The position numbers and the translations under genes were made by a program. Shown here piece by piece: positions 26,759 through 35,904 of a stretch of DNA of 64,000 nt (its first letter is position 1; the number at the start of each line of letters is the position of its first letter). The stretch is from Psychroserpens luteus (GTDB lineage Bacteria > Bacteroidota > Bacteroidia > Flavobacteriales > Flavobacteriaceae): assembly GCF_015319355.1 (NCBI RefSeq), contig NZ_JADILU010000003.1:496001-560000 (forward strand), written 5' to 3'. The notes beneath the pieces were generated by a model. That model saw only the letters and a program-made list of their open reading frames with translations. It ran no database searches and was not told the DNA's origin.

Positions 26759-28666
26759 ATGAGTAATTATCATATAAAACATTTAGAAGAATACTACCAA
26801 GTCTATAGAAAATCGGTTAGAAATCCAGAAAATTTCTGGGAAGAAATCGCTGAAGAACATTTTTTATGGCGAAAAAAATGGGACAACGTTTTAGAGTGGG
26901 ATTTTAAAAAACCAGAAGTTAAATGGTTTGAAGGCGCACAACTAAATATTACAGAAAATTGCATAGACAGACACTTAGCGACGAGAGGAGATAAAACCGC
27001 AATTTTATTTGAGCCAAACGACCCAAATGAAGGTGCAGAGCATATTACATACAGACAATTATACCATCGCGTGAATCAATTTGCCAATGTTTTAAAAGAC
27101 CAAGGTGTAAAAAAAGGAGATCGTGTTTGTATCTACGTGCCTATGATTCCAGAATTAGCAATTTCTTTGTTAGCTTGTGCTAGAATAGGAGCAATACACT
27201 CTGTTGTATTTGCTGGTTTTTCTTCAACAGCATTAGCAACTAGAATAAATGATAGTGATTGTAAAATAGTTATTACTGCAGACGGTTCGTATCGTGGAGC
27301 AAAAACAATTGATTTAAAAGGTATTGTTGATGAAGCTTTAGAGTCTTGTCCAGGTGTTGATACCGTTTTAGTCGCAAAGCGAATTAACTCAGACATTACC
27401 ATGAAAGAAGGTCGTGATAAATGGTTACAACCTTTATTAAATGTAGCTTCAGATCAATGTCAAGCCGAAGTCATGCAAGCCGAAGATCCGCTATTTATTT
27501 TGTACACATCTGGTTCAACCGGAAAACCAAAAGGAATGGTTCATACCACAGCTGGTTATATGGTTTATACCGCATATACGTTTAAAAATGCGTTTCAATA
27601 TAGAGAAAATGATGTGTATTGGTGTACAGCAGATATTGGTTGGATTACGGGTCATTCCTATATTGTTTATGGTCCATTATGCAATGGCGCAACAACTGTT
27701 TTGTTTGAAGGTGTACCAAGTTATCCAGATTTCGGACGTTTTTGGGACATTGTAGATAAACATAAAGTCAATCAGTTTTATACTGCACCAACAGCAATTC
27801 GTGCTTTAGCAAAACAAGGCGTTGAGCTGGTAGAAAAATATGATTTATCTTCTCTTAAAGTTTTAGGAAGTGTAGGAGAACCAATTAACGAAGAGGCTTG
27901 GCATTGGTATAATGATAATGTGGGAAAAGGAAAAAGTCCAATCATAGATTCATGGTGGCAGACAGAAACTGGCGGAATTATGATTACACCAATCCCATAT
28001 GTAACACCAACAAAACCAACTTATGCGACCTTACCATTTATTGGTGTTCAACCTTGTTTAATGGATGAAAATGGAGAAGAATTAAAAGGCAATCAAGTAG
28101 AAGGACGATTATGTATTAAATTTCCTTGGCCAAGTATTGCGCGTACTATTTGGGGAAATCATCAACGTTATAAAGATACCTATTTTTCTACCTATGAAAA
28201 CAAGTATTTTACAGGAGATGGTGCGTTAAGAGATGAAGTTGGTTATTATAGAATTACAGGTAGAGTAGATGATGTGATTATTGTTTCTGGACATAATTTA
28301 GGAACTGCTCCAATTGAAGATGCTATAAACGAACATCCAGCAATTTCAGAAAGTGCCATTGTAGGTTTTCCACATGATGTCAAAGGAAGTGCACTATATG
28401 GTTATGTCACTTTAAAAGATGCTGGAGAAACTAGAAACCATGACAACCTTCGTAAAGAGATTAATCAATTAATAGCTGATAGAATAGGGCCAATAGCAAA
28501 ACTAGATAAAATTCAATTCACAGAAGGTTTACCAAAAACACGAAGCGGAAAAATTATGAGACGTATTCTTCGGAAAATCGCTGAAAAAGACACTAGTAAT
28601 TTAGGTGATATTAGTACTTTGTTAAATCCAGAATGTGTTCAAGATATCATGGATCATTCTTTATAG
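26759..28666 (+). CDS. acs: Acetyl-CoA synthetase (acetate--CoA ligase)
   Basis: 635 residues, normal Acs length. SGSTGKPKGMVHTTAGY (ATP-binding loop), WWQTETGGIMITP (acetate pocket) and PKTRSGKIMRR with the regulatory lysine identify it. It converts acetate, ATP and CoA to acetyl-CoA, AMP and pyrophosphate. Last gene of the plus-strand acetate locus; two hairpin terminators follow. Confidence 0.97.
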   Translation: MSNYHIKHLEEYYQVYRKSVRNPENFWEEIAEEHFLWRKKWDNVLEWDFKKPEVKWFEGAQLNITENCIDRHLATRGDKTAILFEPNDPNEGAEHITYRQLYHRVNQFANVLKDQGVKKGDRVCIYVPMIPELAISLLACARIGAIHSVVFAGFSSTALATRINDSDCKIVITADGSYRGAKTIDLKGIVDEALESCPGVDTVLVAKRINSDITMKEGRDKWLQPLLNVASDQCQAEVMQAEDPLFILYTSGSTGKPKGMVHTTAGYMVYTAYTFKNAFQYRENDVYWCTADIGWITGHSYIVYGPLCNGATTVLFEGVPSYPDFGRFWDIVDKHKVNQFYTAPTAIRALAKQGVELVEKYDLSSLKVLGSVGEPINEEAWHWYNDNVGKGKSPIIDSWWQTETGGIMITPIPYVTPTKPTYATLPFIGVQPCLMDENGEELKGNQVEGRLCIKFPWPSIARTIWGNHQRYKDTYFSTYENKYFTGDGALRDEVGYYRITGRVDDVIIVSGHNLGTAPIEDAINEHPAISESAIVGFPHDVKGSALYGYVTLKDAGETRNHDNLRKEINQLIADRIGPIAKLDKIQFTEGLPKTRSGKIMRRILRKIAEKDTSNLGDISTLLNPECVQDIMDHSL

Positions 28667-28675
28667 ACTATGGAT

Positions 28676-28714
28676 ATTCCACTCATTTACTAAATAGGTG
28701 AGTGGAATAATTTT
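28676..28714 (+). terminator. Terminator after acs
   Basis: 10-bp stem ATTCCACTCA / TGAGTGGAAT (28676-28685, 28699-28708) followed by a T-rich stretch, ten bases after the acs stop. Confidence 0.75.
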
Positions 28715-28754
28715 ATTAATTTAAGGTTTTAACTAATAAGTAAACAATAATTCT

Positions 28755-28783
28755 AAACGCAACCTCAAGGGTTGCGTTTTTTT
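28755..28783 (+). terminator. Second terminator between acs and the exonuclease gene
   Basis: 9-bp GC-rich stem AACGCAACC / GGTTGCGTT with a 5-base loop and a run of T. It is oriented for the plus strand and touches the stop codon of the convergent exonuclease gene. Confidence 0.85.
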
Positions 28784-29447
28784 ATAACAATCCAATTCTC
28801 GTATGACTTCGTAATAAATCTTTGAGTTGTAATGAAGGATTGTTTTTCTTTAAGACAGCAAGAATTTTGACTAGTAATAAGGCTGTGATATATGCATCTC
28901 CAGAAGCAGTGTGTCTGTCGTGTTGCGGAATTTTAAAACGAAGTGATAGGTCGTCTAAACTATAGTGCGTTTTTGAGTCATCTAGTTTAGTTTTTATAAA
29001 TAAATGTCCCGTGTCTAGAACTTTGTTTTTTAGTTTAGGTAAGTTCATACGTTTTAAAGCTTGGTTAATCATTGTAACATCAAAACCTGCATGATGAGCT
29101 ACCAATACGCTATTCTTGATGTGCGCTAAAAACTGAATTATTGCATCGCGTTCTTGAACTTTGTTAAAATGACCTGCTTTTAACAAACCATGAATTTTTA
29201 CTGTTTTGGCATTGAACAAATCTTGTTGTAGATAACACTCAAAACTATCAGAAACCTTAATAGTATTTCCAATAACAGCAATAGTTCCAATAGATAAGAT
29301 ACGATCATGTTTTGTGTCTAAACCTGTGGTTTCGGTATCAAAAATGACAAAGCGAATGGTTTCAATATCTAAGTTTTGATTGCTTTCAAAACACTCTAAA
29401 TACTGTTTCCAAAAATCTGGATATGACTTTTTCTTAAACCAGCTCAT
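28782..29447 (-). CDS. 3'-5' exonuclease, DnaQ/PolC type
   Basis: 221 residues with the DEDDh exonuclease signature: VIFDTETTGLDTKHDRILSIG (Exo I), VAHHAGFDVTMI (Exo II) and HTASGDAYITALLLVKIL (Exo III with His and Asp). A DNA exonuclease of the DnaQ family, but not the replicative epsilon subunit by context. It lies five bases after the DUF294 gene; this pair often accompanies acetate uptake genes in other bacteria. Confidence 0.93.
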   Translation of the reverse strand: MSWFKKKSYPDFWKQYLECFESNQNLDIETIRFVIFDTETTGLDTKHDRILSIGTIAVIGNTIKVSDSFECYLQQDLFNAKTVKIHGLLKAGHFNKVQERDAIIQFLAHIKNSVLVAHHAGFDVTMINQALKRMNLPKLKNKVLDTGHLFIKTKLDDSKTHYSLDDLSLRFKIPQHDRHTASGDAYITALLLVKILAVLKKNNPSLQLKDLLRSHTRIGLL

Positions 29448-29451
29448 ACCA

Positions 29452-31344
29452 TTACATGAATTGTGAGAGTTTAAATCGAGTTTGAATAAGATCTTGTATG
29501 TCTTTCACTGCTCTAAAGGTGCTCTTTAATTCTAACCGATTGGCTTTGCTCAATGTTTGCAAATCAATAAAACGACCAGAGTCATTATGCCTTAGGCCTT
29601 GTTCTGTTCTAAAACGTAAAAGGTTTTTAAAAGCATCACGACATGCAAGAAAAACATCTTTGTTTTGTGGTTCTAATTCCGCGAGTTTCTCATAACGCAC
29701 TATTGTATTATTGTGTGCTTTCATATTTTTAGATAGTATCAAAAGTCGAGCTGCATCAACCAGTGGCATCATCGCTCTTGCTTTAATATCAAATTGATCT
29801 TTATGTTCACCATCTCTTTCGACTAAAAACTGTCTAAAGAAGCTTAAAGGCGGTGGGTTTTTCAATGCATTTAATCCTAAAAAATTTAAAAATATATCAT
29901 GAGATTCAATGGAGGTAAAAATACTTTCAGCCATTGTTGTTGATAAATTGGCATCACCATACACGAATTCAAAATCAAAGAAAATACTACAAAGCATCAA
30001 ATTATCTTGATCTGGTGTGGTAATCCAAGATTTAAATTGTGTTTTCCATTGCGATATAGACAAGCACCATTTTGGATTACTAGCCATCATATTTGCAGGA
30101 CATAATTCAAAACCGATGATATTTAGACCTTGATTAATCTTTTTAGATAGCGTTAAAAAGTACTGTTGTGTTTTATTGTAATCATTTTCAGGAACTTCAT
30201 TAAACACCAAAGCATTATCTTGATCTGTGAGCAATAATTGTTCCTCACGACCTTGACTTCCAATAGCTAACCAAGCAAAAGAGGTGGGAGGAGGTGTTGG
30301 CATTTCTTCAATGCACAAATCGATAAGTCGTTGTGTAATACTATCATTAATAGTGGATAGAATCTTTGTGACAAACGTAATTGGGATTTGTTGTTCTATA
30401 TAACGTTTCAATAATTGCTCTGCACGTTTACGTATGTGCTGAAGCTGCTCTGGAGTGTTAACACGTTTGATTTCTTTTACCAAAACAGAAGCATTGTTTT
30501 CTCGAATTACAATAATATCGTGTTCAGATAGAATACCTGTTAACTCCGTATTTGGTGTACCATCTTTAGTAATACATAGATGAGTAATACGATGCTTTAT
30601 CATTGCAATTTGAGCTTCGGCAACAGTAATACTTTCAGGATATGTAATCACTGGTGAAGACATGATTTTTGTCACAGAATCTTCAATAGAAATTAATCCT
30701 GTTGCAATTTTAGTGCGTAAATCCTTATCTGTTATAATCCCTAAAGGTCTGTTGTCTTTTGTTATTACAATTGAACCTATACGCTTATTTGTCATAATCA
30801 ATGCAGCATCTTTTATACGTGTTTCAGATGAACAATGCACTGGGTTTTTAGAGTAATCTGCAGACTGCTCTTCAATAAACTCTTGTATATTTTCAGTAGA
30901 CAGATTATGATCTACTTGGTTAGATTCAATATAGTATGTATTTGAAACAAAACTCGACATTAGAAATTTGCTTGCCTCTGCATTGGTAGTAATATTCTGT
31001 TGAAATAATTCCGAAGAAATACTATATACAATACTTTCTTCTATGGCTTTAGCACTCAATTTATAATCACCTTGTCGCATAAGTGCTCTCAATCCAAAAA
31101 TATCGCCTTCATCACACTCATCTACCAATGTATTTGTTTGTGCTCTAAATAAGCCAATGGCACCATCTTTAACGACATAAAATTGATTTTGAACAGGAGA
31201 TCCTGTGATAAATAAGTAGGTATCCTTTTCTAAATAATGAATATCAATAGCTTTACAGATAGCCAATAATTCACTTTTCATCAACATGCTAAAAGGAGGG
31301 AAGTCCTTTAGAAAATCGTAGATACGTTCTGCAATAGTATTCAT
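29452..31344 (-). CDS. cNMP-binding/CBS/DUF294 nucleotidyltransferase-like protein
   Basis: 630 residues. In order: cyclic-nucleotide-binding-like domain (about 15-130, with the D-E-G-D-I-F-G core), two CBS motifs (about 165-290), and a DUF294 putative nucleotidyltransferase domain with GSQGREEQLLLTDQDNAL (about 355-372) followed by its helical C-terminal partner. It resembles GlnD-like signalling proteins. These genes sit beside acs and SSS symporters in many bacteria and probably tune acetate metabolism. A GCTAAATTGATATA motif lies 55 bases before its start. Confidence 0.93.
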   Translation of the reverse strand: MNTIAERIYDFLKDFPPFSMLMKSELLAICKAIDIHYLEKDTYLFITGSPVQNQFYVVKDGAIGLFRAQTNTLVDECDEGDIFGLRALMRQGDYKLSAKAIEESIVYSISSELFQQNITTNAEASKFLMSSFVSNTYYIESNQVDHNLSTENIQEFIEEQSADYSKNPVHCSSETRIKDAALIMTNKRIGSIVITKDNRPLGIITDKDLRTKIATGLISIEDSVTKIMSSPVITYPESITVAEAQIAMIKHRITHLCITKDGTPNTELTGILSEHDIIVIRENNASVLVKEIKRVNTPEQLQHIRKRAEQLLKRYIEQQIPITFVTKILSTINDSITQRLIDLCIEEMPTPPPTSFAWLAIGSQGREEQLLLTDQDNALVFNEVPENDYNKTQQYFLTLSKKINQGLNIIGFELCPANMMASNPKWCLSISQWKTQFKSWITTPDQDNLMLCSIFFDFEFVYGDANLSTTMAESIFTSIESHDIFLNFLGLNALKNPPPLSFFRQFLVERDGEHKDQFDIKARAMMPLVDAARLLILSKNMKAHNNTIVRYEKLAELEPQNKDVFLACRDAFKNLLRFRTEQGLRHNDSGRFIDLQTLSKANRLELKSTFRAVKDIQDLIQTRFKLSQFM

Positions 31345-31398
31345 ACTCTAAAGTAACAAAAAAGGAATGGTGTATCTATGAGTAATATCATGTTTTAC

Positions 31399-31412
31399 GC
31401 TAAATTGATATA
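31399..31412 (-). promoter_or_regulatory. Third copy of the GCTAAATTGATATA motif
   Basis: Exact 14-base match to the operator-like repeat at 17285-17298. It lies upstream of the DUF294 gene (start at 31344), in inverse orientation relative to that gene. It suggests common control of both ends of the acetate locus by the InsA-like protein. Confidence 0.4.
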
Positions 31413-31469
31413 GTTGTTTATATGATATGTGTTTTTAAAAAGATGAAAACATGAAAATATGGTATTTGG

Positions 31470-31575
31470 GCATTACCTTTTGCTTTAAAAAAAAAAGCAA
31501 AACGTCGTGCTTTCACCAGTCGCTTCCCGATAATTATCGGGAGAGCTCCAACAATGGCTCAATCACTAATGCGGT
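31470..31575 (+). repeat. Interspersed repeat, copy B, with nested hairpins
   Basis: Ends carry GCATTA / TAATGC (31470-31475, 31567-31572). Inside are a 9-bp hairpin TTTTGCTTT / AAAGCAAAA (31478-31502) and an 18-bp perfect palindrome TCCCGATAATTATCGGGA (31525-31542). The gctttc..cagtcgct and caacaatg.ctc blocks match copy A at 8851-8893. No protein is encoded. The rest of the 429-base gap 31345-31772 holds the motif at 31399 and the terminator at 31722. Confidence 0.55.
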
Positions 31576-31721
31576 AAAAAAAAGATATGATATTTAAAGT
31601 ATAATTTTGGAGTGATAATCTATACGAATCGCATAAATGAGATGTTAAATCTAAATTATAGAGGGTATTACAGAAAATATTTTGTGAGAAAAGAAGTAAG
31701 AAGAAATATAAATATGATTTT

Positions 31722-31762
31722 AAAATAAGAAAGCTCTAAATACTATTGTAATTAGAGCTTTC
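31722..31762 (-). terminator. Terminator of the AraC gene (minus strand)
   Basis: 11-bp stem GAAAGCTCTAA / TTAGAGCTTTC (31729-31739, 31752-31762) followed on the minus strand by TTATTTTA. Ten bases after the AraC stop codon. Confidence 0.7.
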
Positions 31763-31772
31763 TTGATATATA

Positions 31773-32789
31773 TTATGCTGACACAGCTAACCTAACTTTT
31801 TTCTTATAATGACTAGGAGCACAACTAAATCGTTCCTTAAAAATTTTAGAAAAGTAACTTCTACTTGTAAAACCTAGGCTATATACAATTTCAGATATAT
31901 TTAAATCTGTAGTACTCATTAGCTCTTCTGCTTTTGAAAGTCTTACGTATCTTATGTATTCACAAACAGTCAAGCCTTTAGTCATTTTAAACCCTTCTTG
32001 AATTTTTGCAGCAGATAAACCTATTTTTTTAGTCAAGATATCCAACTTATGATCTAAATCAGGATAATTGTCTACATAGTCTATTAATTCATTTATAGAT
32101 TTCAACTCTGTTCTTGTTAATGAGCAAGAAGAGTATTCTGCATTTGCAATGTCTTCTTTATGTTGTTCAATTTCAAGAGCTAATATAACATTTACTAACC
32201 CTTTTATAAGTAAGGACCTTACAATGCCTTCTTGTTTTATAGCTCTCAATTGCTTAATATATTCTGCAATCTTTAGATTAAATGAACCTAAGTGTATGAA
32301 ATCCTCTTGTTTATTTGAAATAAATAAATCTTTTAAAGAGGCATTGATGTTTGAACTATAATCGTTTGCATTTTCTGTGTTTACATAAATGATAGACGAT
32401 TGTATGTGCATGTCTTTGTATAGATACAAAGTATTGGTTTTTGATTGTATATTTGAGACTATTCCTGTTTGAAAATTATCTATGGTATTTTTGTTATTAG
32501 AATTTGCAAAACTGTGTGAGAATTTACCTTTAGAGCAATAGGCAAAATTCACATAATTACCTACTTGTGCATTAAGTGTAATTTTAACATCTTCATTTAA
32601 ATTTAAATCAAATTCTAGAAAAGAAATTTGATCTCCAAGATCAATAGATCTAATGGTTCCTTTGCCTAGTTCTCTATCTATTTCTAAAATATTTTCTTTA
32701 CCGTTAGAGATTAAATTACCACCTAACTCGATTTGTAAATTTTCAAAAAAAGAATTTAATTCGTTTATTTCTGGTTGTACTGTTATCAT
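31773..32789 (-). CDS. AraC family transcriptional regulator
   Basis: 338 residues: an N-terminal ~220 residues without a recognised sensor domain, and a C-terminal AraC DNA-binding domain with two helix-turn-helix parts (KLDILTKKIGLSAAKIQEGF and ISEIVYSLGFTSRSYFSKIFK). The start is ATG at 32789. A possible 43-aa peptide gene lies just upstream on the same strand. Targets unknown; no metabolic genes are adjacent. Confidence 0.92.
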   Translation of the reverse strand: MITVQPEINELNSFFENLQIELGGNLISNGKENILEIDRELGKGTIRSIDLGDQISFLEFDLNLNEDVKITLNAQVGNYVNFAYCSKGKFSHSFANSNNKNTIDNFQTGIVSNIQSKTNTLYLYKDMHIQSSIIYVNTENANDYSSNINASLKDLFISNKQEDFIHLGSFNLKIAEYIKQLRAIKQEGIVRSLLIKGLVNVILALEIEQHKEDIANAEYSSCSLTRTELKSINELIDYVDNYPDLDHKLDILTKKIGLSAAKIQEGFKMTKGLTVCEYIRYVRLSKAEELMSTTDLNISEIVYSLGFTSRSYFSKIFKERFSCAPSHYKKKVRLAVSA

Positions 32790-32855
32790 GATGTTGAATG
32801 GTTTAATTAATATTGATTTTAAAGTTAGTTTTCAAACAAATAGGTAATAGTCTAA

Positions 32856-32987
32856 TTACTCTGTTTTTGAGGTGTTTTGAACTAACTCATTTTTTAATGT
32901 AGATCCATTATTTGTTTGTATTGGTGAAGGAGAAATTCTGCCTACTCTTGCAAACTGTTTGTCTATAAAGTTGGATTGCGTTTTCAT
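32856..32987 (-). CDS. Possible small peptide gene upstream of AraC regulator, 43 aa
   Basis: An ATG-to-TAA frame of 43 residues, polar, without a signal peptide or hydrophobic segment (starts MKTQSNFIDKQFARVGRISP). It is on the same strand as the AraC regulator, 66 bases upstream of it. Upstream is CATCTTTG, one base off the TAnnTTTG promoter box. It is unlike random frames in being rich in Asn, Ser, Thr and Lys. Not recognised; translation is unproven. Confidence 0.4.
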   Translation of the reverse strand: MKTQSNFIDKQFARVGRISPSPIQTNNGSTLKNELVQNTSKTE

Positions 32988-33267
32988 AATTATAAGGTTT
33001 ACATTAATTTATGTTACAAAGATGCACCCTAAATCAAGGTTTTCTGTTATACAATTTTTGAAAAGTGTTACATTATTACAGGAAAACGTTAAACAAATCA
33101 TAATACATGTTTTGGAGATTTAATAGTAGAATAGGCGATATACTTTAAGAATAAAAGTGCATGTTCTAAATAATATTGTAGAAAAAATAAAATGAGGAAC
33201 TTATCAAATACAACTGTAAGTACTTAAAAAGGATTAAAAAATAAGTGTAATGATGAAGAATGAATTA

Positions 33268-33438
33268 CTAAAAACCAAAATTGTTATCGTTACTTTTTTT
33301 TTTGTACGAACTATATACAAGAAGTAATACTGCAGATACAAGTAGTAAGTGTATTAAATTTTCAGATCCATATACAAAATAACCTATAGCCCAAAGAATT
33401 ACCAAAGTGACTATAATTAAATAAGTTAGTAGTTTCAT
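33268..33438 (-). CDS. Small two-pass membrane protein, lmo0937/DUF5670-like, 56 aa
   Basis: 56 residues with two helices: the first ends in VILWAIGYFVYG, the second begins NLIHLLLVSAVLLLV, then a basic tail KKKSNDNNF. The arrangement ILWxIGxF...xxIHLLL is typical of the lmo0937 family of tiny membrane proteins, some of them stress-induced. Begins at ATG 33438. Alone in an 876-base gap between the AraC gene and the histidine kinase; the rest of the gap shows nothing else I can support apart from the 43-aa frame. Confidence 0.7.
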   Translation of the reverse strand: MKLLTYLIIVTLVILWAIGYFVYGSENLIHLLLVSAVLLLVYSSYKKKSNDNNFGF

Positions 33439-33663
33439 ATTACAGTTTCGTATTCTAAAATTTAGAAGAAATTTTCAATGCTAGAGATTTATAGATCGAA
33501 AAGATGACATCTAGTTAAACGCTGTAAATATCAATTTTAATCACTTGATGCGTGTTACATAATATGACATGGATGTTATAAAATTTCCATTTTAGTTTAC
33601 AAAGGTGTTTTGTAATGTTACATTTCAGAATTAAAAATGATAACATACACTTTAGTTAAATAG

Positions 33664-35445
33664 TTAGCTCGGTATGTAGATTTTAAATATAGAACCTTCG
33701 TTTAGTTTTCCTTCTGCAGTGATATTTCCTTTATGATTTTCCATTATTTTTTTGCAAATAGACAGTCCAATTCCCGTCCCAGAGTATTCATCTCTACTAT
33801 GTAATCTGCTAAAAAGGGTAAATATTTTTTCCGCAAACTCTTGTTCGAAGCCAATACCATTATCAATTACGCAAATTTGGTGATAGTAACCATGAGTTAA
33901 ATTAGGTAAGTTTTTATCCTCAAGAGAATGTACTTTAGCATATGTAATATTAATTACTGGAGGAATATCGTCTTTGCTATATTTTAGAGCATTACCAATT
34001 AAATTAATAAAAAGTTGTTTAATCTGAAATGGGATAACCATCATATTTGGCATCTCATCATTATAAATTATTGCTTTTTTACTAATTATGGCTTCTATAT
34101 TTTCTTGCTTTGCAGCTTCGATTAATTCATTGATATCTGTTAATTCAGTAATGTTATCAGATTTATTAGTTCTAGAAAATTGTAGCAGATCGTCAATTAA
34201 TAATCGCATACGAGATGCAGCTTTTTTGATACGTGACATGTATAATTTTCCGCTATCTGATAATTTTTCATATTCCTTCTCATCAAGCCTGGAAATAAAT
34301 GTTTGAATTTTTCTTAACGGTTCTTGTAAATCATGACTAGCAACATAGTTGAATGCAGAAAGCTCCTTATTGTTACGTTCCAATTCTTCATTTCGTTCTT
34401 CAATGAGTCTAAAATTGTTAACCTCATCAGTAATATCTGCGGTTGTACCTATTAAATTATTTTCACCTTCGTTGTTAACATATAATTCACCGAATGCTTT
34501 TAAGTGTCTTATTTCTCCATTTTTTCTAACAACTCTATAGTATATAAATGGTAAATTCTTTTCAATAAGCATATTTTCAACTTGAGTCGTCAATTTTTGA
34601 ACATCATCTTTATGGACAAACTTCATAAAGTTTTCAATATTAGATTCAAAAGATTGTGGTTCTTCACCTAAAATTCTATAAAAATTATCTGAAAACTCAT
34701 AAACATCCTGATCAATATTACAAGTCCATGATCCATGCTTACTTACAATTTCAGATAAGTTCGCAGATTCTTTAAAAATATTGAGTTGTTCATTATTTTC
34801 CTTGAGAACTTTTAAATCCCTGTTTATAATAGCATATGCAACAAGTAAAAGTAACAAGGTTAGAATTAAAATGGAATACAAGATAATTGGTGTTCGTTCT
34901 AACGCTTTTTTGTTTTGTACCTGCCTTATTTCAAGTATTTTGTCCTCATAAGTAATCATGGTCTGAACTTGTTCCCTGATACTATTCATTTTTAGATTAC
35001 CTAACTTAAAGCTAGATATGAATTTGGGAGATCTTATTTGGCCTAATTTATAGCTTTGTAAAGTTTCAGAAAGATAAAAAAGGCGTTTGCCAATCGCTTT
35101 ATTGAGGCTGTCTAGATTGCGTTGCTGTTCGGGATTATCTTTAGTTAAGACATTGATTCGTTTTAAATTTTCTGCAATTTTTATTCGTCCCGAATTATAA
35201 CTATCTATAAAACTAGAATCATTTATAATGATAAATCCATGTTCACTGGTTTCAGTATTTTTTAGATTAGCTAATAAATTTTTTAACTCTAAATTGACTT
35301 CATAGGTATGTTTTACCATTTCCATAGAATCTTTTAAATCTTGAGTATGTTTATATGAAAAACCTCCAATACACAAAATGACGAAAAGACCTAAGCCAAA
35401 AGCTATTTTTAAAAAATGATTGTTATAAGTTGAAGTGATCCCCAT
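33664..35445 (-). CDS. CHASE3-PAS sensor histidine kinase
   Basis: 593 residues. A membrane helix (about 12-28), a CHASE3 extracytoplasmic sensor (about 35-175), a second helix (about 186-207), a PAS domain (about 230-345) and a HisKA domain with ASHDLQEPLRKIQTFI. The HATPase domain carries NLIGNALKY, DNGIGF and GTGIGLSICKKI. The SHDLQEPLR form is typical of phytochrome-type kinases. It starts two bases after the response regulator stop; the partner is clear, the stimulus is unknown. Confidence 0.93.
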   Translation of the reverse strand: MGITSTYNNHFLKIAFGLGLFVILCIGGFSYKHTQDLKDSMEMVKHTYEVNLELKNLLANLKNTETSEHGFIIINDSSFIDSYNSGRIKIAENLKRINVLTKDNPEQQRNLDSLNKAIGKRLFYLSETLQSYKLGQIRSPKFISSFKLGNLKMNSIREQVQTMITYEDKILEIRQVQNKKALERTPIILYSILILTLLLLLVAYAIINRDLKVLKENNEQLNIFKESANLSEIVSKHGSWTCNIDQDVYEFSDNFYRILGEEPQSFESNIENFMKFVHKDDVQKLTTQVENMLIEKNLPFIYYRVVRKNGEIRHLKAFGELYVNNEGENNLIGTTADITDEVNNFRLIEERNEELERNNKELSAFNYVASHDLQEPLRKIQTFISRLDEKEYEKLSDSGKLYMSRIKKAASRMRLLIDDLLQFSRTNKSDNITELTDINELIEAAKQENIEAIISKKAIIYNDEMPNMMVIPFQIKQLFINLIGNALKYSKDDIPPVINITYAKVHSLEDKNLPNLTHGYYHQICVIDNGIGFEQEFAEKIFTLFSRLHSRDEYSGTGIGLSICKKIMENHKGNITAEGKLNEGSIFKIYIPS

Positions 35446-35447
35446 TT

Positions 35448-35894
35448 TTATAAGCGTAGTAAAAAATTATCCTTATTTAAACTATCTGTTTGATATTGCC
35501 AATTGGTTGTTACTACCTCAGATAAAGCTTTCTTTAATTTTTTAAAATCATTAGGCTTTTTAATATAGATATTAGCTCCCAAAACAAATGTTTTTTCAAT
35601 ATCCTCTTCTGATGCAGAAGTTGAGTAGATTGCAATTACCATGTCTTTTAATCGAGCATTTTTTTTAATATCAACCAAGCATTCAATACCCGATTTTTTT
35701 GGCATATTTAAATCTAAAAATAATAACTCTGGTAAGATACTATCAGTTTTGTTTAAATATTCCATTAATAATACTCCATTATTATAGGTAGAAACGTTGC
35801 TTTTTATTTTCAACTCTTCAAATGCTTCAGTAAAGAATAACCTGTCATCCTCATCATCATCTGCCAATACTATATTGATTAAGTTATTTTGCAT
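35448..35894 (-). CDS. Single-domain response regulator (Rcp1-like)
   Basis: 148 residues: one receiver with acidic pocket Asp12-Asp14, phospho-acceptor Asp61 in LDLNMPKKSG, and Lys in KKPND. The MPKKSG form is typical of Rcp1-like receivers that pair with SHDLQEPLR kinases. No output domain. Ten bases after the AraC-like gene, so the three form an operon. Confidence 0.93.
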   Translation of the reverse strand: MQNNLINIVLADDDEDDRLFFTEAFEELKIKSNVSTYNNGVLLMEYLNKTDSILPELLFLDLNMPKKSGIECLVDIKKNARLKDMVIAIYSTSASEEDIEKTFVLGANIYIKKPNDFKKLKKALSEVVTTNWQYQTDSLNKDNFLLRL

Positions 35895-35904
35895 AAATCA
35901 TTAA

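Noticed and set aside
31345-31772. Protein-coding gene in this gap
   Set aside because: No frame with plausible codon use was found. The stretch holds an operator-like motif, a repeat element and a terminator.
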